DNA of 25,790 nt, taken from NCBI GenBank assembly GCA_030432815.1, contig JAUILB010000004.1:1-25790 (forward strand), written 5' to 3'. The position numbers were made by a program, and so were the translations under genes. This document shows positions 16,601 through 22,852 of the stretch, in pieces. How positions within the stretch are numbered: position 1 is the first letter of the stretch; every line of letters starts with the position of its first letter. Source of the DNA: Alphaproteobacteria bacterium. Lineage in GTDB: Bacteria; Pseudomonadota; Alphaproteobacteria; Sphingomonadales; Emcibacteraceae. The notes beneath the pieces are model-generated. The model did no database searches and was not told the DNA's origin. It saw only the letters and a program-made list of their open reading frames with translations.

Positions 16601-16769
16601 TGTTATTCCAATGGTGGTTTCCCTTACCTTTGGCGTGCTTTTTGCGACGGTCATTACGCTTATATTGGTACCATGTCTTTATGATATTAAAGACACAATT
16701 GCCGAAAAGCTTTCGTCGCTTAAATCCGATAGGGATGAAGAGTTGGAAGAGGCGGGTGCGACCGAATAA
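13623..16769 (+). CDS. RND efflux pump, inner-membrane permease
   Basis: This is the proton-driven pump of the tripartite system. The 1048 residues give the standard RND plan: TM1 near 12-32, a large periplasmic loop (33-330), TM2-TM6 (about 333-480), TM7 (532-550), a second loop (551-865), and TM8-TM12 (866-1018). TM4 carries the proton-relay pair Asp397-Asp398 in GIVVDDAIVVGE. TM10 reads GVVINDNLVLVD (931-942), so the lysine that AcrB has there (Lys940) is replaced by Asn/Asp. That places it in a non-AcrB subgroup. A strong AAGGAG site precedes the ATG, which overlaps the adaptor stop by 4 bp. No dedicated regulator lies beside the operon. Substrates cannot be predicted. Confidence 0.93.
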   Translation: MKNLIAWFADNHVAANLLMLLIIIGGVVSLPLLRTEVFPVITPNEITVSVSYLGAGPAETEANITIPIEDALQGVPNIQKMSSRSGRGSSRVTLQLDRGANIQIVMDEVQSRIDSIRSFPTNIEPPRVTHNIQNDDIIDVIVSGNTDQKTLAGVARRVRDDLLALPDVNLIDGRGFPPNTISIEVSEFDLRRLGISMATVANAIRDSSVDISVGSIRNGFGSLQIRAEGRAYYEKEFADITLLQQPNGTRIKLGDIAEIKDGESERFFIFRSKGKPSIVLETQLSPGQDVLELTSAVKGYLESAKGTFPQGITVTTWRDDSVEFFQRLEMLISNSLSGLVLVFVLLVLFLRLDLALWVTFGIVIAFSGAFMVMKLTDFSINQISLFGFLLVLGIVVDDAIVVGEGIHATQRTKFKGLKGAIHGATTLSLPITLSVFTTILAVAPLLLFQSETGQQARDIAVVVAGALIFSLVECLLILPCHLSGTKPFEPKFAWYQKFRVFQKKIAQWLIDFARYKYKPFIEKCLQVKYMTAAIFFSVLILFTTAYVLGFIRSSFNPEIPSNMLRYAIELSDTAPEGTGERLHDAMVEAIGGPGGIEEEYEAKTGMARNILFPNYDSFVFGNNIRMSLEMSSEAMAIIDPEEVMSAWQERVGEVPEAVEVTLRNSRNTGRRGGDLSFYVSASRDVDLEEAVERIKLEMRDIQGLTQIYDNRDSAAQELRLSLKPEAEHYGLTLASLSDQVRLGFYGRIVQRIPRDGETVDVHVRYPLEARQNLNALREMYIKTPDGGEMPFNMVAEMEYVPTLNSPERINGQNIIKVQARMNKNIVSPYEAYKYLDDGIFIDMESEYPGFAVIPDGEVEEQEIFFSEIGFFLSLVLLAIYALLAIGLRSYIEPLIILTAVPFGFVGALIGHLIIDMPVSLYSFLGLFAAAGVVINDNLVLVDCIKNLKKEGMSYTEAIAEGGRMRFRAIILTSLTTFVGLTPIMLETSYQAIFVIPMVVSLTFGVLFATVITLILVPCLYDIKDTIAEKLSSLKSDRDEELEEAGATE

Positions 16770-16774
16770 ATCAA

Positions 16775-17092
16775 TCATTCTGGTGGAGGAACAATTACGG
16801 TCATACCGTTCAGTTCCTCCGTCATTTCAATCTGACAGCTTAGCCGACTGCCTTTTCTGCGGTTATCCAGAAAATCAAGAAGCGCGCTTTCGTCTTCATG
16901 TGCATTACCCACGATAGACTTAAATTCAGGAGGGATGATAATATGGCATGTGGCACAGGCGCATGAACCACCACAATCGGCATCAATGCCTTTTATATTA
17001 TTGTCCACTGCAATTTCCATCAACGTGAAACCAATTTCAGCGTCTACAGTACATGAATCCTTGTCAGGGGTGATGTACGTAATCTTTGGCAT
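16775..17092 (-). CDS. [2Fe-2S] ferredoxin, adrenodoxin type
   Basis: This 105-residue electron carrier has the adrenodoxin-type cluster motif Cys40-x5-Cys46-x2-Cys49 with the distant ligand Cys86 in RLSCQI. An additional Cys44 sits within the loop. The acidic stretch HEDESALLDFLD (65-76) resembles the partner-recognition helix of adrenodoxin. Such ferredoxins serve cytochromes P450, oxygenases or Fe-S assembly; no P450, reductase or isc gene is present here, so the partner is unknown. It follows the Lrp-type regulator with only 3 bp between the genes and is almost certainly co-transcribed with it. The gene converges on the RND pump gene with 5 bp between stops. The ribosome site is weak. Confidence 0.92.
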   Translation of the reverse strand: MPKITYITPDKDSCTVDAEIGFTLMEIAVDNNIKGIDADCGGSCACATCHIIIPPEFKSIVGNAHEDESALLDFLDNRRKGSRLSCQIEMTEELNGMTVIVPPPE

Positions 17093-17095
17093 TCT

Positions 17096-17605
17096 TTAAT
17101 CGTCACTCACTTTTATCGTACTGCTGGCTTTTATTTCTTCCATAACGACATATGTATGGGTACTGCTGATATCTTTAATGGAGGAGAGCTGTTCACCCAG
17201 AAAACGTCTGTAATGTTCCATATCGCGTGTTCTTACTTTTATAAGATAGTCAAAACCGCCCGCGACCATATGACATTCCTGAACTTCATCCATACGCATT
17301 ATTTCTTCGCGAAAATTATCTAACGCACGGGTGGTTGTCCGGTCAAGGGAAACCTCAATAAAAGATACCAATGTCGCGTCCAGCATTTTTGGATCCAGGA
17401 TGGCGACATAATTCTTTATATAACCTTCCTTTTCAAGCCGCTTCACTCGTTCCAGACACGGCGTAGGACTTAAATGGATCATTTCTGCCAATTTTACATT
17501 TGAAATGCGGCCATCTTCCTGCAGTAACTTTAATATTTTCCGGTCAATTCTGTCGAGTTTGCGAATACTATTTTTACTCTGTGACCTATCTGTTGAATTC
17601 ATCAT
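17096..17605 (-). CDS. lrp: Lrp/AsnC-family regulator, Lrp-like (possible PutR)
   Basis: This 169-residue DNA-binding protein has an N-terminal winged helix-turn-helix (about 18-65) containing DGRISNVKLAE and the recognition segment LSPTPCLERVKRLE. A C-terminal RAM effector-binding domain follows (about 80-155) with VAGGFDYLIKVR and TYVVMEEIK. These blocks closely resemble E. coli Lrp, so it is probably a true Lrp-like protein that responds to an amino acid. In Alphaproteobacteria an Lrp-family protein (PutR) controls putA, and putA lies 2 kb away with a near-consensus Lrp box; a second box lies before this gene. Met1 (17605) and Met2 (17602) are equally possible starts. The ferredoxin gene is directly downstream in the same operon. 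Confidence 0.9.
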   Translation of the reverse strand: MMNSTDRSQSKNSIRKLDRIDRKILKLLQEDGRISNVKLAEMIHLSPTPCLERVKRLEKEGYIKNYVAILDPKMLDATLVSFIEVSLDRTTTRALDNFREEIMRMDEVQECHMVAGGFDYLIKVRTRDMEHYRRFLGEQLSSIKDISSTHTYVVMEEIKASSTIKVSDD

Positions 17606-17666
17606 GGCTGATATCTCTTTCTACATTTATATAAATAGTGGGATTAAATGCAGAATCGCATTTTTG

Positions 17667-17681
17667 TAGTATTTTATTCTA
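17667..17681. promoter_or_regulatory. Candidate Lrp box upstream of lrp (autoregulation)
   Basis: TAGTATTTTATTCTA matches the E. coli Lrp consensus YAGHAWATTWTDCTR at 14 of 15 positions; the mismatch is position 7. It lies 62 bp before the lrp start and 196 bp before the divergent 48-aa gene, a typical place for autoregulation. A weaker, partly palindromic match lies near 17728-17742. Confidence 0.55.
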
Positions 17682-17876
17682 TAAACTTGTAAATGAATAG
17701 ATTTAAATATAATGTGAAAACTGGTCGCTAAAATTTCAGATATGATTTTAAAATTCTTTGGTTGACTTTAGGGGTTTAGGGGCGTAGATGGTGTGTTTTT
17801 TAGGGCATTAAAAAGCCATAATTAGTGTACATACTATAACTTGAGTAAAGTAATAGTGCCAAAGAACAGGAATACC

Positions 17877-18023
17877 ATGAGCGAACAAACTATTGAAGAG
17901 CTTGCCAAAAAACTGATCCGCCGTATGGGTCGCAGTCAAGCAATTGAAATATGTGAAGCGAATAAATGGTTAAGGGTATTGGAGCATATCAAATCACTTG
18001 ATAAGAATGCTCAAAGCGCATAA
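17877..18023 (+). CDS. 48-residue hypothetical protein upstream of sdaA
   Basis: I do not recognise this protein. The ATG at 17877 has an AGGA ribosome site at a good distance, making it preferable to an in-frame TTG at 17841. The 48 residues look fully helical and charged, with no signal or membrane segment. They include RRMGRSQAIEICEANKW and a single cysteine. It diverges from lrp and lies 60 bp before L-serine dehydratase with no terminator between them, so a small operon leader-gene role or a regulatory partner is possible. The start codon, ribosome site and position support a real gene, but without homologues this is uncertain. Confidence 0.55.
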   Translation: MSEQTIEELAKKLIRRMGRSQAIEICEANKWLRVLEHIKSLDKNAQSA

Positions 18024-18083
18024 GCTGCTCCGAATATCTTTTTCAAATATCTCCCTAAATTTTAAAATCATAAGGGTGGAGGC

Positions 18084-19457
18084 ATGTATTACAGCGTTTT
18101 CAACCTTTTTAAAATCGGTGTCGGTCCGTCGAGCTCGCACACAGTCGGACCAATGGTTGCGGCAAAGGCTTTTCTTTGTGCCATTAACACTGTTGATGAT
18201 GTTTCATCTGTCGTCATTGATGTTTATGGTTCGTTAGCGTTGACGGGGCTTGGTCATGCGACTGATAAAGCATTGTTACTGGGACTTGAAGGATACGAAC
18301 CTGCGACGATAGATCCATCCATAATTGATAGTCGTTGCAATGAGATCAGACAAACAAAAAAATTGAGGCTTCTTGGTCGGAAAGAAATTGATTTTGATAT
18401 GTCGGTACATATGCTTTTTCATATGGAAAAGTTACTGCCGCATCATTCAAATGGGCTTTGTTTCACGGCCTATAACACGAAAGGTGATAAGCTCACGTCG
18501 GAAAATTATTACTCTATAGGCGGCGGTGCAGTTTTAAGTGAAGCCGATTTTGGCCGTAATACACCACCACCGGAAGAAACACCGGTTCCTTATCCCTTTG
18601 ATACAGCGGCTGATCTGCTCAGATTATGTGAGATTCATGACTTTTCTATTGCAGAATTGATGTGGGAAAATGAAAAAGCACTCAAATCAAAAGATGAAAT
18701 AAAGGCTGATTTGGATGATATCTATTCTGCGATGGAATTTTCCATTGATCGTGGGTGTTCTGCGACCGGCAAGCTTCCGGGTGCATTAAATGTTGATAGA
18801 CGTGCGGCACGGGTGCTTTCTTCACTACGTGAAGGGCAGGAAAAACAATTAAGTGACCCTTCGGTGATTCTTGATTGGATTAATCTTTGGGCCCTTGCGG
18901 TGAACGAGGAAAATGCTGCCGGTGGCCGTGTTGTTACAGCGCCGACTAATGGTGCGGCAGGGATCATTCCGGCAGTTCTGAGATATTACGAGCGGTTTTA
19001 TAACCGGGGTGGTAATAAAAAGCCCATTTATGATTTTTTACTTACGGCTGCTGCAATTGGGTCGCTTTATAAAAAGAATGCATCCATTTCCGGTGCAGAA
19101 GTCGGCTGTCAGGGTGAGGTGGGTGTTGCATGTTCAATGGCTGCGGCTGGCCTTACAGCCGTTAAAGGCGGCACCGTACTTCAGGTCGAAAATGCAGCGG
19201 AAATTGGAATGGAACATAACCTTGGTCTTACGTGTGACCCTATTGGCGGGTTGGTGCAAATACCCTGCATTGAAAGAAATGCAATGGGAGCCGTTAAAGC
19301 CATAGATGCTTCGCGTCTTGCACTTCGCGGGGACGGCAAGCATCATGTATCACTAGACAAAGTGATCGAAACGATGCGCCAGACAGGCAAGGACATGCAG
19401 GAAAAATACAAAGAAACCTCCAAGGGTGGCTTAGCTGTAAATGTCGTAGAATGTTAA
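18084..19457 (+). CDS. sdaA: L-serine dehydratase (L-serine ammonia-lyase), iron-sulfur type
   Basis: This enzyme deaminates L-serine to pyruvate and ammonia using a [4Fe-4S] cluster. The 457-residue length is that of single-chain SdaA/SdaB enzymes. The N-terminal beta domain starts with FNLFKIGVGPSSSHTVGPM (6-24). The catalytic alpha domain includes RVVTAPTNGAAGIIPAV (282-298). Cluster ligands are expected at Cys342 (GCQGE), Cys384 (LTCDP) and Cys395 (IPCIER). The protein ends in a cysteine, Cys457. In the Legionella pneumophila enzyme the C-terminal cysteine is a fourth cluster ligand that blocks the active site until substrate displaces it. The ATG at 18084 follows AAGGGTGGAGG with unusually short spacing; no later start would keep the conserved N-terminus. 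Proximity to lrp is notable because E. coli Lrp controls sdaA. Confidence 0.94.
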   Translation: MYYSVFNLFKIGVGPSSSHTVGPMVAAKAFLCAINTVDDVSSVVIDVYGSLALTGLGHATDKALLLGLEGYEPATIDPSIIDSRCNEIRQTKKLRLLGRKEIDFDMSVHMLFHMEKLLPHHSNGLCFTAYNTKGDKLTSENYYSIGGGAVLSEADFGRNTPPPEETPVPYPFDTAADLLRLCEIHDFSIAELMWENEKALKSKDEIKADLDDIYSAMEFSIDRGCSATGKLPGALNVDRRAARVLSSLREGQEKQLSDPSVILDWINLWALAVNEENAAGGRVVTAPTNGAAGIIPAVLRYYERFYNRGGNKKPIYDFLLTAAAIGSLYKKNASISGAEVGCQGEVGVACSMAAAGLTAVKGGTVLQVENAAEIGMEHNLGLTCDPIGGLVQIPCIERNAMGAVKAIDASRLALRGDGKHHVSLDKVIETMRQTGKDMQEKYKETSKGGLAVNVVEC

Positions 19458-19521
19458 CAGCATTTTATACTGCATAATTGGTTTATTTCTAGATAATATA
19501 TCGGCAAAATCATTAAATAAG

Positions 19522-19536
19522 TAGGATATTTTGCTA
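19522..19536. promoter_or_regulatory. Candidate Lrp/PutR box upstream of putA
   Basis: TAGGATATTTTGCTA matches the E. coli Lrp consensus YAGHAWATTWTDCTR at 14 of 15 positions; only position 4 (G instead of not-G) differs. Its centre is 66 bp before the preferred putA start. A TATATA that could serve as a -10 box begins at 19535, overlapping its end, so repression as well as activation is possible. Confidence 0.6.
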
Positions 19537-19582
19537 TATATATGAGAGAATGTAACTAATTCTCCAACCTAATTATTTTTTT

Positions 19583-19588
19583 GAGGTG
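19583..19588 (+). promoter_or_regulatory. Ribosome site that decides the putA start
   Basis: GAGGTG is complementary to the 3' end of 16S rRNA and lies 6 nt before the ATG at 19595. The in-frame GTG at 19586 is part of this site, so it is unlikely to be the start codon. Confidence 0.7.
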
Positions 19589-19594
19589 TCCAAA

Positions 19595-22500
19595 ATGTAT
19601 GCTTTAAATGATGTCAAGAATATAGAAAAACTCCCACTTCCTGAAATCAGACAAAATTTGCGTGAAATGATGCACGCAGATGAAGAAAAATGTATTGATA
19701 ATCTGCTTCATGCAACAGAACTGACCACAGGGGAGCGTAATAGACTTGTTGACCGCGCCAGAGAGTTCGTCAGCAGATCAAGGGCGGAAAGTGACAGCCA
19801 GGGTACGATGGATTATTTTCTGCAGGAATTTGACCTTTCCAACAAGGAAGGCGTTGCGCTTATGTGTCTCGCGGAAAGTTTGTTGCGGGTGCCTGATGCT
19901 GCAACAGCAGATAAATTAATTAGCGAAAAAATAAGCGCCGGAAAATGGTCTGACCATAAGGGACATTCCAAAAGCACTTTTGTCAATGCATCGACATGGG
20001 GATTGATGCTTACCGGTGAGTTTGTTGAACTTGGCTCTGAAGTAAAGGATAATACAGACAACTGGTTTAAAAATTTCATTAAAAAAACCGGAGAACCCGT
20101 TGTTCGCACCGCTATTATGCAGGCTATGCGCATTATGGGGGGGCAATATGTGTTAGGGCGCACCATAGAAGAAGCCATTGGGCGAGGCCGTAAGGAAAAC
20201 ACAGAAGATACCCGTTTTTCATTTGATATGCTTGGCGAGGGGGCACGAACACTTGATGATGCGGATCGGTATTTTGCAGCCTATAAAAAAGCAATTGTTG
20301 AAATTGGCAGCCAGAATAAAGCAGATAACCCATATGCTGCAAATGGAATATCGGTAAAATTTTCAGCGCTTCATCCACGGTATGAGATGTCCCATCATCA
20401 TGTTGTTATGGATGTGATGGTTCCACGGATTATTGAGCTGGCAAAAATGGCAAAAGAAAGAAATCTTGGTTTTACAATAGACGCGGAAGAAGCAGACCGT
20501 CTTGATATATCACTGGATATTTTTGAAACACTGGCAAGATCCAAAGACCTTAAGGATTGGGATGGCCTCGGTATAGTGGTTCAGGCCTACCAGAAGCGGG
20601 CACCCTACGTGATTGATTGGTTAAAAGCTCTTGGCCATGAACTGGGCCGTAAATTTATGGTGCGTCTTGTGAAGGGTGCCTACTGGGATAGCGAAATCAA
20701 GCATGCGCAGGAAATGGGCCTTGCCGATTACCCTGTGTATACAAGAAAACCATCAACGGATCTTTCATATCAGGTGTGTGCAGAACGCCTGATGAGCGCA
20801 AGGGATGTTTTTTATCCGCAATTTGCCACTCATAATGCCTATTCCATTGCACTTATTCTTGAATTGGTCAAAAAATGGAGTATAGGCGCAGAAGAGTTCG
20901 AATTTCAGCGTTTACACGGCATGGGGCACCTTCTTTATGACGTGGTAAGAAGGTATGTTGATGACCCTTTTACAATCAGGGTTTATGCACCTGTCGGTGC
21001 ACATAAGGATTTACTGCCTTATCTGGTACGCAGACTGCTTGAAAATGGCGCAAACAGTTCCTTTGTTAATCGCTTCATGGATGGTGACGTGCCGGTTAAT
21101 GAATTGATGCAGGATACGATTAAACTGGTGGAGGATAAATCCCCGCGTCGGCATAGTATGATACCACTCCCAAAAGATATTTTAAGTCATTCGGGCCGTG
21201 AAACATACCCGCGCAAAAATGCGGTAGGATTTGAACTCTCAGACCCGCTCGAAATTGAAAAATTAAACGAAGAGTTAGCAAAAAAACACATATGGGAAGC
21301 GGGGCCGATTGTCAGTGGCAAAATGATAATGGATAATGTGGAAGACGTTATCAGTCCAACAACCGGCAAAGTTGCAGGGCGTGTTGGGATAGCGACCGAT
21401 GAGGATATAGAAGCAGCCCTGATTGCATCGGAAGGTGCGCAAAAATCATGGAACGCGTTGGGCGGCGCGGCGCGGGCGGAAATTTTGAACAGTGCGGCCG
21501 ATGAGCTTGAAAAAAATTGCCATTACTTCATGGGATTGATTGCAGAAGAGGCGGGCAGGACGCTTGCGGATGGTCTTTCAGAAGTACGGGAAGCCGTTGA
21601 TTTCCTGCGTTACTATGCAGGGCAGGCCGCTGAAAAATTTGAAGGTGGAATATTGCTGCCCGGCCCAACAGGGGAACATAACGAACTTTATTTGCAGGGG
21701 CGCGGTACTTTTTTATGTATCAGTCCATGGAATTTCCCTCTGGCTATTTTCCTTGGCCAGGTTTCGGCCGCGCTGGCAGCGGGGAATGCGGTTATTGCAA
21801 AGCCGGCGGAACAAACCCCCATCGTCGCAGCCGAAGCCGTGAAAATTTTGCATGCAGCTGGTGTGCCGATTGATATACTTCATTTAATGACCGGTGACGG
21901 GGCAACAGTAGGCGCAAAACTTGTTGCGGATGAACGGATTGATGGCGTTTGCTTTACCGGATCCACTGAAACGGCGAAAATAATCAACAGAAGTCTGGCT
22001 AATCGTGATGGTGCGATTGTGCCGCTTATCGCCGAAACGGGTGGGCAGAATGTCATGATTGTCGATAGTACAGCGCTTCCCGAACAGGTTGTTGATGATG
22101 CAATATCATCTGCGTTCCAGTCAGCCGGGCAGCGTTGCTCGGCGTTACGGGTTCTTTACATTCAGGATGATGTGGCGGATACCATTATACCGATGCTTAA
22201 AGGGGCGATGGACTGCCTGACCCTTGGAAATCCGGCGCAGCTTTCAACTGACGTGGGGCCGGTAATCGATAACGAAGCGAGAGAGCTTCTGCGGGCGCAT
22301 GCAGCAAGAATGGATAATGAAGCCACATTGTTACATGCACTGGACTATCCGGCCGAATTTGAAAACGGGACATTTTTTGGGCCCAGACTTTATGAAATAT
22401 CGTCCCTTGATGAACTTAAAAAGGAAGTGTTTGGTCCGATCCTTCATGTAATCAGGTATAAATCCAAAGAACTGAATTTGATCCTTAAACAGGTTCAAAA

Positions 22501-22777
22501 TACGGGCTTCGGCCTCACGCTTGGGGTTCATAGCCGTATTGAAGAAAGTGCCGATTATATATTCCGCAACCTTGATGTGGGCAATACTTATGTAAACCGT
22601 AATATTGTGGGTGCTGTGGTTGGTGTTCAGCCATTCGGCGGCCAGGGGCTTTCGGGCACAGGACCCAAAGCAGGTGGGCCAAGATATCTATACCGGTTTG
22701 CAACGGAAAAAACGCTTACCATTAACACGGTTGCTACAGGTGGAAATACTGAACTCTTCGCCATGGAAGAAGAATAG
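19595..22777 (+). CDS. putA: Bifunctional proline dehydrogenase / L-glutamate gamma-semialdehyde dehydrogenase
   Basis: PutA oxidises proline to glutamate: an FAD-dependent step reducing quinone, then an NAD-dependent step. The 1060 residues (from the ATG at 19595) have helical N-terminal domains to about 165 and a PRODH barrel at about 200-500. The barrel includes VRLVKGAYWDSEIK, ATHNAYSIA and the FEFQRLHGMG motif. A P5C dehydrogenase domain follows at about 575-1040, with nucleophile Cys848 in SAGQRCSALRV and Glu814 in IAETGGQN. There is no N-terminal ribbon-helix-helix domain, so this is a type-A PutA that cannot repress its own gene. Regulation is expected from the nearby Lrp-type protein, and a Lrp box lies upstream. 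A short C-terminal tail rather than an extra ALDH-like domain follows. A terminator lies downstream. Confidence 0.95.
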   Translation: MYALNDVKNIEKLPLPEIRQNLREMMHADEEKCIDNLLHATELTTGERNRLVDRAREFVSRSRAESDSQGTMDYFLQEFDLSNKEGVALMCLAESLLRVPDAATADKLISEKISAGKWSDHKGHSKSTFVNASTWGLMLTGEFVELGSEVKDNTDNWFKNFIKKTGEPVVRTAIMQAMRIMGGQYVLGRTIEEAIGRGRKENTEDTRFSFDMLGEGARTLDDADRYFAAYKKAIVEIGSQNKADNPYAANGISVKFSALHPRYEMSHHHVVMDVMVPRIIELAKMAKERNLGFTIDAEEADRLDISLDIFETLARSKDLKDWDGLGIVVQAYQKRAPYVIDWLKALGHELGRKFMVRLVKGAYWDSEIKHAQEMGLADYPVYTRKPSTDLSYQVCAERLMSARDVFYPQFATHNAYSIALILELVKKWSIGAEEFEFQRLHGMGHLLYDVVRRYVDDPFTIRVYAPVGAHKDLLPYLVRRLLENGANSSFVNRFMDGDVPVNELMQDTIKLVEDKSPRRHSMIPLPKDILSHSGRETYPRKNAVGFELSDPLEIEKLNEELAKKHIWEAGPIVSGKMIMDNVEDVISPTTGKVAGRVGIATDEDIEAALIASEGAQKSWNALGGAARAEILNSAADELEKNCHYFMGLIAEEAGRTLADGLSEVREAVDFLRYYAGQAAEKFEGGILLPGPTGEHNELYLQGRGTFLCISPWNFPLAIFLGQVSAALAAGNAVIAKPAEQTPIVAAEAVKILHAAGVPIDILHLMTGDGATVGAKLVADERIDGVCFTGSTETAKIINRSLANRDGAIVPLIAETGGQNVMIVDSTALPEQVVDDAISSAFQSAGQRCSALRVLYIQDDVADTIIPMLKGAMDCLTLGNPAQLSTDVGPVIDNEARELLRAHAARMDNEATLLHALDYPAEFENGTFFGPRLYEISSLDELKKEVFGPILHVIRYKSKELNLILKQVQNTGFGLTLGVHSRIEESADYIFRNLDVGNTYVNRNIVGAVVGVQPFGGQGLSGTGPKAGGPRYLYRFATEKTLTINTVATGGNTELFAMEEE

Positions 22778-22804
22778 ACTTAAGATCGTAAACAGAAATA
22801 AAAA

Positions 22805-22840
22805 ACGGCGGGTCATTTTTTGACCCGCCGTCAGTTTTTT
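22805..22840. terminator. Bidirectional intrinsic terminator between putA and the TonB receptor
   Basis: ACGGCGGGTCA (22805-22815) pairs perfectly with TGACCCGCCGT (22821-22831) around a five-T loop. On the plus strand a T6 run follows at 22835-22840, ending putA transcripts. On the minus strand the stem is followed directly by a T-run (22800-22804 read in reverse), ending the convergent receptor transcript. Confidence 0.93.
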
Positions 22841-22852
22841 ATGTGTTAGGAA

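Noticed and set aside
13623..16769. RND operon as a horizontally acquired island
   Set aside because: Base composition looks like the neighbours, and no integrase, tRNA or direct-repeat borders are present.
17841..17876. TTG start extending the 48-aa protein by 12 residues
   Set aside because: No ribosome site precedes the TTG, whereas the ATG at 17877 has AGGA at a good distance.
19586..19588. GTG as the start codon of putA
   Set aside because: This GTG forms part of the GAGGTG ribosome site for the ATG at 19595, so it would lack a site of its own.
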